A stretch of 60,369 nucleotides of DNA from Rhodococcus aetherivorans (GTDB lineage Bacteria > Actinomycetota > Actinomycetes > Mycobacteriales > Mycobacteriaceae), in assembly GCF_011058165.1 (NCBI RefSeq), contig NZ_JAALEG010000027.1, positions 1-60,369 of the forward strand, written 5' to 3'. Shown piece after piece: positions 1 through 10,800 of this stretch. Position 1 is the first letter of the stretch. Every line of letters starts with the position of its first letter. A program made the position numbers and the translations under genes. The notes beneath the pieces are model-generated. The model was given only the letters and a program-made list of their open reading frames with translations, did no database searches and was not told where the DNA came from.

Positions 1-211
1 GAACGGGTCACGACCGAGGACACCAGTGGAAACGCCGGGCAGACCGGCGAGACACTCATGCCCGAAACCGGAACAACGTCCGAAAACGATCGGAGATCAG
101 ACACAGATCAACGACGGTGGATCAGGGTTCAGGCTCGGTGGGTGGCGCCGCGGCCACTCCGGCGCCACCCACCGCCTCACCATTCATTCCACGAGCCCAG
201 GAGACACCCCC
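1..211 (+). other. Leader region upstream of prmB (prmA-prmB intercistronic)
   Basis: All three forward frames are open from base 1 well into prmB, with no stop codon before base 317 in any of them. The preceding gene, expected to be prmA (hydroxylase large subunit), must therefore end left of the window. The only structure seen is the hairpin at 136-174 and the ribosome binding site AGGAG near 199-203. No promoter was recognised. Confidence 0.6.
136..174 (+). promoter_or_regulatory. Perfect 14-bp intercistronic hairpin before prmB
   Basis: Bases 136-149 pair perfectly with 161-174 around an 11-base loop. There is no T-run after it, so it is not a canonical intrinsic terminator. In the mRNA it would stand about 25 bases before the prmB ribosome binding site. 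It could be a processing or stabilising element, or a partial terminator that lowers reductase output relative to the hydroxylase; this role is inferred. Confidence 0.7.
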
Positions 212-1255
212 GTGGCCGACAAGCACCGCATCAATTTCGAGCCCGTCGACATCGAGATGGAAGTCGGCGAGGACGAGTACATCCTCGACGCCGCCTTCCG
301 GCAGGGCATCCATCTGATGCACGGCTGCCGCGAGGGGCGTTGCTCGGCCTGCAAATCCTTTGTCCTCGACGGCGACATCCAAATGGAGGACTATTCGACG
401 TTCGCCTGCAACGACGCCGAGACCGACGAGGGGCACGTACTGCTCTGCCGCTCGACTGCATACAGCGACTGCACCATCGAACTGCTCAATTTCGACGAGG
501 ACGAACTCCTGGGTGGTATCCCCATCCAAGAAGTGCGCACCCGGATCACCGCGATCGAGCCGATGACCAAGGACATTGTGTCGCTGCAACTGCAGCCCGT
601 CGAACCCACGGAGTACGAGTTCAAACCTGGTCAGTACTCCGACCTGCAGATACCGGGAACCGAGGAACATCGGTCCTTCTCCATGGCGACGACCCGATCG
701 ACGCCGGGACATGTCGAGTTCCTCATCAAGAAGTACCCCGGTGGCAAGTTCGCCGGCTTGCTCGAGGACGGCATCTCGGTGGGCGACGAGATCACCCTGA
801 CCGGACCGTACGGATCCTTCACCCTCAAGGACGGTCACGTCCTGCCGGTGGTCTTCATCGGCGGCGGCGCCGGCATGGCCCCGATCCTCTCGCTCCTGCG
901 GCACATGAGCGAGACCGGCAGCACCCGGCCCGTCCGGTTCTACTACGGTGCCCGCACGCCGGCGGATCTGTTCTACCTCGAAGAGATCCTCGAACTGGGA
1001 AAGACCCTGACGGACTTCGTGTTCGTGCCCTGCCTCTCGGAGTCGGCGGAGCCGGTGCCGTCCGGACTCCCGGAGGTCGAGGAAGGCAACGTCACCGACA
1101 TCGTGGACCGTCGCGAGCCGGACATCCATCGGAGCGAGGTCTACCTGTGCGGGCCACCCCCCATGGTCGATGCAGCCCTGGAATTGCTCGAGGTGCACAA
1201 CACCCCGAAAGACCAGATCTTCTACGACAAGTTCACCAGCCCCGCCTTCGAGTAG
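212..1255 (+). CDS. prmB: Propane monooxygenase reductase component PrmB
   Basis: NADH-dependent electron-transfer component of a soluble di-iron monooxygenase, passing electrons from NADH through FAD and a 2Fe-2S centre to the hydroxylase. The 347-aa product has an N-terminal plant-type ferredoxin domain with cluster cysteines C39, C44, C47 and C79. A flavin-binding domain follows (RSFS at 154-157), then a nucleotide domain (GGGAGMAP at 217-224 and a C-terminal CGPPPM). The GTG at 212 is chosen because it has AGGAG 8 bases upstream and begins the conserved domain; the same frame is open further upstream (GTG at 26), but the extra 62 residues look like translated leader. It is followed by prmC after a 50-base gap. 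The identification rests on domain order plus neighbours. Confidence 0.92.
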   Translation: MADKHRINFEPVDIEMEVGEDEYILDAAFRQGIHLMHGCREGRCSACKSFVLDGDIQMEDYSTFACNDAETDEGHVLLCRSTAYSDCTIELLNFDEDELLGGIPIQEVRTRITAIEPMTKDIVSLQLQPVEPTEYEFKPGQYSDLQIPGTEEHRSFSMATTRSTPGHVEFLIKKYPGGKFAGLLEDGISVGDEITLTGPYGSFTLKDGHVLPVVFIGGGAGMAPILSLLRHMSETGSTRPVRFYYGARTPADLFYLEEILELGKTLTDFVFVPCLSESAEPVPSGLPEVEEGNVTDIVDRREPDIHRSEVYLCGPPPMVDAALELLEVHNTPKDQIFYDKFTSPAFE

Positions 1256-1305
1256 GCGCCGTAGGAAACCACCCTGCTCCTTCACCGACAGAAGTGAGAA
1301 ACGAG

Positions 1306-2412
1306 ATGACCGCATCTACCGACTCCAAGCACCGTAGCTTCCCGAAGATCGAGTTCACCGACTCCGAAGCCGGCGCGCTGGACTTTCCCAGCTCCCGCAG
1401 CCGCACCTTCACCTACTACACGCCGGCCAAGAAGCGGTCGACGATGTACGAGGACGTCACCGTCGACGTGCAGCCCGATCCCGAGCGGCACCTGTCGCAG
1501 GGCTGGATCTACGGCTTCGGCGACGGACCGGGCGGATACCCGAAGGAATGGACGGCCGCGAAGTCGTCGAACTGGCACGCCTTCCTCGACCCGAACGAGG
1601 AGTGGGACCAGACGATCTACCGCAACAACGCGGCGGTCGTGCGCCAGGTCGATCTGTGCCTGCAGAACGCCAAGCGCGCCCGCGCCTACGACGGCTGGAA
1701 CACGCCGTGGCTGAAGTTCATCGAGCGCAACCTCGGCGCCTGGATGCACGCCGAGAACGGCCTGGCGCTGCACGTGTTCACCTCCATCCAGCGGTCCGGG
1801 CCCACGAACATGATCAACACCGCGGTGGCGGTCAACGCGGCACACAAGATGCGGTTCGCGCAGGACCTCGCGCTGTTCAACCTCGACTTGTCCGAGGCCG
1901 GGATACCGTTCGACGGGGCCGCCCACAAGGAGGTCTGGCAGTCGGCGCCCGAATGGCAGCCCACCCGCGAGGTCGTCGAACGGCTCACCGCGGTGCCGGA
2001 CTGGTGCGAGCTGCTCTTCGCCACCAACATCGTCTTCGAGCAGCTTGTCGGCTCGCTGTTCCGCAGCGAACTGGTCATGCAGATCGCCGCCCGCAACGGC
2101 GACTACATCACGCCGACGATCGTCGGCACCGGTGAGCACGACTACGACCGGGATCTCGCGTACACGCGCAACCTCTTCCGGCTGCTCACCCGCGACGAGC
2201 AGTTCGGCGAATCGAACAGGGAGCTGTTCGGGACCTGGCTGGCGACCTGGGTGCCGCGCTGCCTCGACGCCGCGCGCGCCCTGCAGCCGATCTGGTCGCA
2301 GCCGGCCGACAAGGCGGTCACCTTCGCCTCCAGCCTCGAGGCGGCCGAGGCGAAGTTCCGTTCCCTGCTCGAGGACATCGGGCTCGACATCGCGAAGGAG
2401 CTGGACAAGTGA
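1306..2412 (+). CDS. prmC: Propane monooxygenase hydroxylase small (beta) subunit PrmC
   Basis: Beta subunit of the hydroxylase of a propane-type soluble di-iron monooxygenase. It pairs with the alpha subunit that carries the di-iron site; in this family beta subunits share the ferritin-like fold but lack the metal ligands. The 368-aa sequence is helix-rich and tryptophan-rich, typical of the family in length and composition. The frame is open far upstream through prmB, but the ATG at 1306 is the sensible start, as everything before it is a shadow of prmB. The stop overlaps the start of prmD by 4 bases, indicating coupled translation. Confidence 0.92.
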   Translation: MTASTDSKHRSFPKIEFTDSEAGALDFPSSRSRTFTYYTPAKKRSTMYEDVTVDVQPDPERHLSQGWIYGFGDGPGGYPKEWTAAKSSNWHAFLDPNEEWDQTIYRNNAAVVRQVDLCLQNAKRARAYDGWNTPWLKFIERNLGAWMHAENGLALHVFTSIQRSGPTNMINTAVAVNAAHKMRFAQDLALFNLDLSEAGIPFDGAAHKEVWQSAPEWQPTREVVERLTAVPDWCELLFATNIVFEQLVGSLFRSELVMQIAARNGDYITPTIVGTGEHDYDRDLAYTRNLFRLLTRDEQFGESNRELFGTWLATWVPRCLDAARALQPIWSQPADKAVTFASSLEAAEAKFRSLLEDIGLDIAKELDK

Positions 2413-2750
2413 GCATGCAATTCGGATCGGCCACCGAGTTCTCCAACATGTGTGGCGTCACCCTGATGAACACCCCGATCGGCCGCGTGGTCGCCGAGGT
2501 CATGGGCGCCAAGGACGGCGTGCAGCTGACGGAGTACCCGTCGATGATCCGCGTCGACGGCGTCAACCGCCTCGAGTTCGACTACGAGGAACTCACCGAC
2601 GCTCTCGGCTCCGACTTCGACGGCTCCGTCTTCGAGGAGATCAGCTCCACCCACTACGGGCGCATGGTGCACCTCGATGACAAGACCATGCTCTTCGCCA
2701 GTCCCGAGGACGCCGCCGAGTACATCGGATTCGATCTCACGGCGCACTGA
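2409..2750 (+). CDS. prmD: Propane monooxygenase coupling/effector protein PrmD
   Basis: Small cofactor-free regulatory protein (113 aa) of the MmoB/DmpM type. It binds the hydroxylase and tunes turnover and coupling of NADH use to substrate oxidation. Length, position after the small subunit, and the acidic C-terminal half match the family. The GTG at 2409 overlaps the prmC stop (GTGA); an ATG two codons later at 2415 is an equally possible start. It is followed by a perfect hairpin at 2756-2788. Confidence 0.88.
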   Translation: MSMQFGSATEFSNMCGVTLMNTPIGRVVAEVMGAKDGVQLTEYPSMIRVDGVNRLEFDYEELTDALGSDFDGSVFEEISSTHYGRMVHLDDKTMLFASPEDAAEYIGFDLTAH

Positions 2751-2755
2751 CCGCG

Positions 2756-2788
2756 GCCGTCCGGGCCCGCAGACCGGGCCCGGACGGC
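2756..2788 (+). promoter_or_regulatory. Perfect 13-bp intercistronic hairpin after prmD
   Basis: Bases 2756-2768 pair perfectly with 2776-2788 around a 7-base loop, all GC-rich, with no T-run. It lies between the prmD stop and the amidohydrolase start. It could attenuate the distal genes or protect the 3' end of a processed prm message. Together with the hairpin at 136-174 it brackets prmBCD. Confidence 0.7.
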
Positions 2789-2828
2789 TCCCGATCCACC
2801 ACCGGCACACGACAGAACGAGGGAAGCG

Positions 2829-3872
2829 ATGTACGAGAAGGACGGGCAGCAGTACTTCATCGTGGACGGGCACGTGCACATCTGGGACGGCCGCGAGTCG
2901 AACCAGAAGAACGTGCACGGGCGGCAGTTCATCGACTGCTTCTACGACTACCACAAGAACCTCAGCCCCGAGGAGGAGGTGTGGGACTACGACACCTACA
3001 CCTACTACGGCGGCGAACGCCTCATGAAGGACCTGTTCGTGGACGGTCACGTGGACCACGCGATCTTCCAGGCCACCCTGTTGAGCGACTTCTACCGCAA
3101 CGGGTTCGGGCAGACCGAGGAGGCGTTCGGGCTCACCCGCAAGCACCCCGACAAGCTCACGTACAACCATGCCTACGATCCCCGTTACGGGGAGGCCGGC
3201 CTCGAACAGCTGCGCCGGGACGCCGAACGGATGAACCTCCAGGGCGTCAAGCTCTACACCGCCGAATGGCACGGCGACTCCCGCGGATACAAGCTCGACG
3301 ACCCGTGGTCGAGGCGCTACCTCGAGGAGTGCATCGAGCTGGGGATCAAGAACATCCACGTGCACAAGGGCCCCACCATCCGGCCGCTGGACCGTGACGC
3401 CTTCGACGTCGCCGACGTGGACAAGGTCGCCACCGACTACCTCGATCTGCGCTTCGTCGTCGAACACGTGGGCCTGCCCCGGCTCGAGGACTTCTGCTGG
3501 ATCGCCACCCAGGAGTCCAACGTGTACGGCGGTCTGGCCGTGGCGATGCCGTTCATCCACACCCGTCCCCGGTACTTCGCCCAGATCATCGGCGAATTGC
3601 TCTACTGGATCGGCGAGGACAAGATCCTGTTCGCCAGCGACTACGCGCTGTGGACCCCGAAGTGGCTGATCGAGAAGTTCGTGGACTTCCAGATCCCGGA
3701 GGACATGACCGAATACGCGCCGATCACCGTCGAACAGAAGAAGAAGATCCTCGGCCTCAACGCCGCGGCGCTCTACGACATCGACGTCCCGGAACACCTG
3801 CGGCTGCCCGAGCCGGCCGGACAGGAGGGGGTCGAGGTCGCCGCGGGAGCCCAGCAGGCGGTGTCGTCGTGA
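2829..3872 (+). CDS. Amidohydrolase-family protein of the propane monooxygenase operon
   Basis: Member of the amidohydrolase-2 TIM-barrel superfamily, 347 aa. The first-strand metal motif is HVH at residues 15-17, and a late ASDYALW segment near residue 270 carries the usual C-terminal aspartate. Proteins of this group sit beside propane/acetone-type di-iron monooxygenase genes in actinobacteria; their substrate is not established. A role in propane oxidation itself is not required by the chemistry, so a maturation or side-product function is possible. The start ATG has AGGGAAG upstream. The stop overlaps the next gene by 4 bases. Confidence 0.85.
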   Translation: MYEKDGQQYFIVDGHVHIWDGRESNQKNVHGRQFIDCFYDYHKNLSPEEEVWDYDTYTYYGGERLMKDLFVDGHVDHAIFQATLLSDFYRNGFGQTEEAFGLTRKHPDKLTYNHAYDPRYGEAGLEQLRRDAERMNLQGVKLYTAEWHGDSRGYKLDDPWSRRYLEECIELGIKNIHVHKGPTIRPLDRDAFDVADVDKVATDYLDLRFVVEHVGLPRLEDFCWIATQESNVYGGLAVAMPFIHTRPRYFAQIIGELLYWIGEDKILFASDYALWTPKWLIEKFVDFQIPEDMTEYAPITVEQKKKILGLNAAALYDIDVPEHLRLPEPAGQEGVEVAAGAQQAVSS

Positions 3873-4627
3873 CCGCGGCTCCGGTGTCGGGCAGCGACGT
3901 GCTCGCCGCGCTCGGCACCGTGGTCGATCCCGAACTGGACGAACCGATCACCGATCTCGGCTTCGTGCGGTCGGTGGTCCTCGACGACGACGGGGTGACC
4001 GTGCACCTGCGGCTGCCCACCGCGTTCTGTTCGCCGAACTTCGCCTACCTCATGGCATCCGACGCGCAGGACGCCCTGCGGGCGATCGAGGACATCGGGC
4101 ACGTGCGGATCCTCCTCGACGACCACCACGACAGCGGCAAGATCAACCGCGGTCTCGCCGCCGACGCCGGCTACCGGGGCACCTTCGGCTCCGAGGCGGA
4201 GGAGAACCTCGACGAGTTGCGCCGCACGTTCCGGCGCAAGGCGCACCTCGCCGCCCTGGAACGCTGCCTCGAGAACCTGCTGAAGCACTCGGAGCTCACC
4301 GTCGACGACATCCCGTCGCTGACGCTGAGCGACATCCCGCCCGGCCGGCAGAAGGCGGCCCTGATACGCCGGCGGCTCGACATCGGCCTGAGCCTGTGCC
4401 CGGCCAGCCGGGTGTTCGTCGACGACGACGGGCGGCCGATCCCCCGTGAGGCGGTACCGATGCGGCTGCGGTTCGCCAAGTCCGTGCGGATCTCCATGGA
4501 GGGGAACGCACACTTCTGCCGCGGGCTGCTCGCGACCCGGTACGCCGACAGCGACGGCGGATCGGCAACACCCCGGGTCGCCGACGTCCGAACCAGTTGT
4601 TCCGCAATCGTCAGGAGAGTGTCATGA
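3869..4627 (+). CDS. DUF59/MIP18-type metal-sulfur cluster protein
   Basis: The 252-aa product starts with a DUF59 (MIP18/PaaD-like) domain over about residues 8-105. A segment TAFCSPNFAY near residue 50 contains the single conserved cysteine region of such proteins. The remaining 150 residues are arginine-rich and not recognised. DUF59 proteins help assemble Fe-S or other metal centres; in this operon the natural clients are the reductase 2Fe-2S centre or the di-iron hydroxylase, which is inference from context. The GTG start overlaps the previous stop (GTGA) and the stop overlaps the alcohol dehydrogenase start (ATGA). This is strong evidence of translation as part of the operon. Confidence 0.82.
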   Translation: MTAAPVSGSDVLAALGTVVDPELDEPITDLGFVRSVVLDDDGVTVHLRLPTAFCSPNFAYLMASDAQDALRAIEDIGHVRILLDDHHDSGKINRGLAADAGYRGTFGSEAEENLDELRRTFRRKAHLAALERCLENLLKHSELTVDDIPSLTLSDIPPGRQKAALIRRRLDIGLSLCPASRVFVDDDGRPIPREAVPMRLRFAKSVRISMEGNAHFCRGLLATRYADSDGGSATPRVADVRTSCSAIVRRVS

Positions 4628-5649
4628 AGGCCGTGCAGGTGGTGGGGTACCACACCAAGCTCCAGCTCGAGGAGATCCCCGAGCCGAAGATCGAGGGCCC
4701 GCTCGACGTCGTCGTCCGCATCGGCGGAGCGGGCGTGTGCCGCACCGACATCCACATCCTCGAGGGGCAGTGGGCCGAGAAGAGCGGCGTCGTCCTGCCG
4801 TACACGATCGGCCACGAGAACGCCGGCTGGGTCCACGCCGTCGGCGACGCCGTCACCAACGTCGCCGTCGGCGACAAGGTCATCCTCCACCCCCTCATCA
4901 CGTGCGGACTCTGCCGCGCGTGCCGGTTCGGCGACGACGTGCACTGCGAGAACAGCCGGTTCCCCGGCATCGACACCAACGGTGGCTACGCCGAGTACCT
5001 GCGCACCACCGCGCGCAGCGTGGTCCGGATCGACGATTCGCTCGAGCCGTCCGACGTCGCAGCCCTCGCCGACGCCGGGCTCACGGCCTACCACGCGGTC
5101 GCCAAGGCCGCGCGGGCGACGCGACCGGGCGACGTGTGCGTCATGATCGGGGCGGGCGGCCTCGGCCACATCGGCATCCAGGTCCTGAAGGCGGTCTCCG
5201 CGGCGACCCTGATCGTGGTGGACCGCAACCCGGCCGCCGTCGCGCTGGCCGTCGGGATCGGTGCCGACCACGGCATCGTCGCCGACGGAACCCACGTGCA
5301 GCAGGTGCTCGAGCTGACCGGCGGCCGCGGCGCCGAGGCCGTGGTGGACTTCGTCGGCGAGGGCGGCGCCACGAGGGACGGCGTCGCGATGCTGCGCCGC
5401 GCCGGCAACTACTACGTGGTCGGATACGGCGAGAACATCGACGTCCCCACGATCGACGTGATCTCCACCGAGATCAACTTCATCGGCAATCTCGTCGGTT
5501 CCTACAACGACCTGCAGGAGCTCATGGCCCTCGCCGCCCAGGGAAAAGTCACGCTGCACACCACGAAATATCCGCTCGAGCAGTTCCAGCAGGCGATCGA
5601 CGACCTCGACGCGGGACGGGTCCGCGGCCGCGCGATCCTCGTCCCCTGA
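4624..5649 (+). CDS. Zinc-dependent alcohol dehydrogenase of the propane operon
   Basis: Medium-chain NAD(P)-dependent alcohol dehydrogenase, 341 aa. It would oxidise the propanol formed by the monooxygenase (2-propanol to acetone, or 1-propanol to propanal). Catalytic zinc ligands are C39 and the GHE motif at 63-65; four structural-zinc cysteines lie at 94, 97, 100 and 108. The Rossmann motif GAGGLG is at 176-181. The ATG at 4624 follows AGGAGAG at ideal spacing and overlaps the DUF59 stop by 4 bases. The NAD/NADP preference and propanol isomer cannot be told from sequence by eye. Confidence 0.9.
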   Translation: MKAVQVVGYHTKLQLEEIPEPKIEGPLDVVVRIGGAGVCRTDIHILEGQWAEKSGVVLPYTIGHENAGWVHAVGDAVTNVAVGDKVILHPLITCGLCRACRFGDDVHCENSRFPGIDTNGGYAEYLRTTARSVVRIDDSLEPSDVAALADAGLTAYHAVAKAARATRPGDVCVMIGAGGLGHIGIQVLKAVSAATLIVVDRNPAAVALAVGIGADHGIVADGTHVQQVLELTGGRGAEAVVDFVGEGGATRDGVAMLRRAGNYYVVGYGENIDVPTIDVISTEINFIGNLVGSYNDLQELMALAAQGKVTLHTTKYPLEQFQQAIDDLDAGRVRGRAILVP

Positions 5650-7338
<1,689 letters not shown>

Positions 7339-7355
7339 TCGCCGGGGGATCGTCT

Positions 7356-7410
7356 CGGCGGCGGCCGGGCCTCGTCGGTCGCTTCCCTCCGAGGCAACCG
7401 GCCGCCGCCG
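7356..7410 (+). promoter_or_regulatory. Long hairpin between groEL and the ABM gene
   Basis: Bases 7356-7368 pair with 7398-7410 (13 bp). Inside that, 7369-7374 pair with 7390-7395, giving an extended stem with a two-base bulge. There is no T-run. It is the third strong hairpin of the operon and probably limits read-through into the last small gene or stabilises the groEL message. Confidence 0.6.
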
Positions 7411-7444
7411 TGCCCACCACGGCTCGACAGGAAGGGAGTGCGCA

Positions 7445-7765
7445 ATGATCTTCATCGTGGTCAGGTTCCGGGTCCGTCGCGAATACCGGGACGACTGGGT
7501 CGCCCTCACAAAGGAATTCACCGAGTCGACGCGGGCCGAACCGGGCAATCTGTGGTTCGAGTGGTCGCGCAGCGTGGACGACCCGTCCGAGTACGTGCTC
7601 GTCGAGGCGTTCCGCGACGGTGAGGCCGGTGCCGCCCACGTCGGTGCCGACCACTTCCGCAAGGGGCTCGACGCCATGCGCCCGGCGCTGAGCGAGACCC
7701 CGCGGATCCTCCACACCGAGATCCCCGGCGTCGAGTGGTCCCGCATGGGCGAACTCGAAATATAG
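7445..7765 (+). CDS. Small antibiotic-biosynthesis-monooxygenase (ABM) domain protein
   Basis: 106-aa protein of the dimeric alpha/beta-barrel ABM/YgiN type. It has the N-terminal IVVRFRV strand, central PGNLWFEWSRS and the DHF helix around residue 74 that typify putative quinol monooxygenases. Such proteins oxidise quinols or act as small heme/flavin-independent oxygenases; the substrate here is unknown. It is the last gene of the propane operon, separated from groEL by a long hairpin. RBS GAAGGGAG precedes the ATG. The stop TAG runs directly into the 24-bp repeat array. Confidence 0.75.
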   Translation: MIFIVVRFRVRREYRDDWVALTKEFTESTRAEPGNLWFEWSRSVDDPSEYVLVEAFRDGEAGAAHVGADHFRKGLDAMRPALSETPRILHTEIPGVEWSRMGELEI

Positions 7766-7855
7766 GCGGCTCGCCGCCGTGACACTGTGGCGGCTCGCCG
7801 CCGTGACACTGTGGCGGCTCGCCGCCGTGACACTCTGGTGGCTCGCCGCCGTGGC
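7766..7855 (+). repeat. 24-bp tandem repeat array (3 full copies plus a degenerate fourth)
   Basis: Units at 7766-7789 and 7790-7813 are identical; 7814-7837 differs at one base; 7838-7855 is a decayed partial copy. Each unit contains a self-complementary GGCGG-loop-CCGCC core, so a transcript would fold into a string of small hairpins. The array fills the gap between the stop of the ABM gene and the terminator at 7856-7887. It has no spacers and no cas genes nearby, so it is not CRISPR. Confidence 0.9.
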
Positions 7856-7887
7856 GCCCTTTCGGATCTCCCCCGATCCGAAAGGGC
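7856..7887. terminator. Bidirectional hairpin terminator between convergent operons
   Basis: Bases 7856-7868 pair perfectly with 7875-7887 (13 bp) around a 6-base loop. It lies between the propane operon (plus strand) and the stop codon of the glutamate dehydrogenase (minus strand, 7895). No T-run is present on either side, as is common in high-GC actinobacteria. Confidence 0.8.
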
Positions 7888-7894
7888 ACCACAA

Positions 7895-10800
7895 TCAATG
7901 ACTCTCGCGCACGAGCAGGCGCAGTTCCGCGCCGAGCGTGCACGCCCGCGGCAGATCGACGAGCCCGTCCTCGCGCAGTTCGGTGGTCAGGCGCGTCACC
8001 CGGGCGATCGCGTCCGGGACCCGCCGCTGCCACCGCGCCAGGACCTCGTCGACGTCGGCCGGAGCGATCGGGGTGCCGTCCCGGCGCAGGATCGCGGCGA
8101 CGAGGGCGTGGTGGCGTTCGGCGAGCTCGTCCCGCACCGTGGCGATCGCCGTGCTGTCCCACCAGGTGTGGGATCCGGCGGACAGGTCCGGCGACGTCCC
8201 GTCGAGCCCCAGCAGCGAACCCGTGCCGGCGTGCACCCGGGCGACGGTGCGCGCCGGGCAGTTCAGCGTGTACGCCGTGTCGACCAGGGCCGGGTACTCG
8301 CCGAGTAGCCGGAAGTCCGGCCCCCCGTCCGCCCCGGTGTCGCTCAGCAGGTCCTCCACTCCGGCACGCAGCCGGGTGATCTCGGCGCTCACGTCGAGCG
8401 GCGACGGCCGCAGCCGCAGGATCCACGAGGCCGCATGCTCGACGAAATTCTGCACGGTGCCGAGCCGCGCCCAGCGTTCGGCGCCGGAACCGGGGCGGTC
8501 CCGCGCCTCGGCCCACAACCGGTCGGTGTCGAACACCGCCCGGATCACCGCGTACGCCCGTGCGACCGCCGGCGTGCGCACCCCGAGTCGTTCCTCGAGC
8601 TGATAGATCATCCCCGGTCCGACGTGGTCGACGAGGTCGGAGGCGATCCGGGTCGCGACGATCTCGCGGCGCAGGGGATGATCCCGGATCTCGTCCTGCA
8701 GCAGTCCGCGCATGCGTTCGGGGAAGTACGCCTGGGCGACGTCGGCGAAGACGGGGTCGTCGGGCACATCCGACTCGAGCAGGTCCCGGCACACGACGTT
8801 CTTCGACCGCGCGAGCAGCACCGCGATCTCCGGCCTGGTCAGCCCGCGGCCGGCCCCGGCCCGCGCGGCCAGCTCCTGCACCGTGGGCAGTACCTCGGTG
8901 CTGCGGCGGATCCCGTCGCCGGTCTCGAGGTGGCTGATGAGCCGCTCGTGCCGGCCGAGGAGCCGGGCCGCGCGCGAGACGGCGAGCCCGAGCGCCACCG
9001 ACTGGTCCCGGCTCGTGCGCAACACCGTGCGGGCCACCTCGTCACGGGCGTCGCCGAGCAGGCGGTTGCGTTCCTCGAGTGTCAGACGTCCGCTGCGCCG
9101 GGCGGATTCGAGGGCGATCTTCAGGTTCACCTCGGCGTCGGAGGTGGCGACGCCGGCCGCGTTGTCGATGAAGTCCGCGTTGATGCGGCCACCCGCCGCC
9201 GAGAACTCGATGCGTGCCCGCTGCGTGAAACCGAGGTTGCCGCCCTCGCCGACGACGCGGCAGCGGAGCTGGGAGGCATCGACGCGGACGTCGTCGTTAC
9301 CCGGATCGGCTGCATCCGTGTGACTTTCGGAGGTGGCCTTGACGTAGGTGCCGACGCCGCCGTTCCAGAGCAGGTCCACCGGTGCGGTCAGCAGCGCCTT
9401 GATCAATTCGCTCGGGGTGGTGGTGGGGTGCGGCAGACCGAGCAGGCGCCGTGCGGGTTCCGGGACGGTGACGGACTTCGCGGAGCGAGGCCACACCCCT
9501 CCGCCGGGCGAGAGGACGTCGCGGTCGACATCGTCCCAGCTCGATCCGGGGCGCTCGAACAGCCGGCGGCGCTCCGCGTAGGCGCGGGCCGGGTCCGGGT
9601 CCGGGTCGAGGAAGATGTGCCGGTGGTCGAACGCGCCGACGAGGCGCAGGTGCGGGGAGAGCAGCATCCCGTTGCCGAAGACGTCGCCGGACATGTCTCC
9701 GATCCCCACCGCCGTCACCTCGGTGGTGTCCACGTCGACACCGAGGTCGGCGAAGTGCTCGCGAACCGCGACCCACGCGCCGCGCGCGGTGATGCCCATG
9801 GCCTTGTGGTCGTATCCGCTGGATCCGCCGGAGGCGAAGGCGTCGCCGAGCCAGTAGTCGTACTCCGCTGCGATGGAGTTCGCCAGGTCGGAGAACGCGG
9901 CGGTGCCCTTGTCCGCGGCCACCACCAGATATCCGTCGTCCCCACCGTGGACGACCGTACGGTCCGGGTGCACGATCTTCCCGTCGACGATATTGTCGAC
10001 GAGATCGAGCATTCCCCGGATGAACGTCGAATAGGCCTGGGCCGGAGAGACATCCGGGTTTCGCCGCACGAACGCACCCTTGGCGCCGACGGGGACGATG
10101 GGAGCGTTCTTCACCACCTGGGTCTTCATCAGGCCGAGTACCTCGGTGCGGTAGTCCTCCGGGCGGTCCGAGAATCGCACACCGCCACGGGCGACGGTGC
10201 CGCTCCGCACGTGGATGCCCTCCATGTCGTCCGAGTGGACGAAGATCTCGCGGTGGGGGACGACGGGCCCGGGATCGGCGAGACGTCCGGAATCGAGCAT
10301 GAATGCGCCGTACGATTTCGGTGCGCCGTGTTCGTCGCGCTGGTACCAGTTGGTGCGCACGGTGGCGGTGACGAACGACTCCAGGCTGCGCAGGATGCGG
10401 TCCTCGTCGAGGCTTTCCGCCGCGCCGCGCCGCGCGGCGAGCGCCCGCTCCGCCCGCTCGGCGGCGACGTCCCGGTCGCACCGGTCCGGGTCGAAGCGCG
10501 CGGCGAAGCAGGCGACGAGGGCCTCGACGAATCCTGGATGCCGGCAGAGGGTATCGACGATGTACCGCTCCGACATGATCAGACCGGCCTGGCGGGCGAA
10601 GCGGCCGGCGGCCCGGACCAGGGCGATGTCCCGCACGTCCACATCGGCGACGACGGCGAGGCGGGCGTACCGGTCGACGACGGTGCGGCCCTGCGCATGG
10701 GCGTCGACGACCGCCGCTACCCGGCAAGGCGAACCCGGCCCCCACTCCGGGGGCGTGACGAACGCGAACCGATGCACCCGGCGATCCTCGCCGTCCCCCG

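Noticed and set aside
1-211. 3' end of prmA within the first bases
   Set aside because: No forward stop codon occurs in any frame before base 317, so a separate upstream gene cannot end here; prmA must stop left of the window.
26-211. Longer prmB starting at GTG 26
   Set aside because: The added 62 residues have no domain character, include the hairpin region, and the GTG at 212 has its own AGGAG at correct spacing.
7766-7855. CRISPR array
   Set aside because: Units are contiguous with no unique spacers and no cas genes are present; it is a simple tandem repeat.
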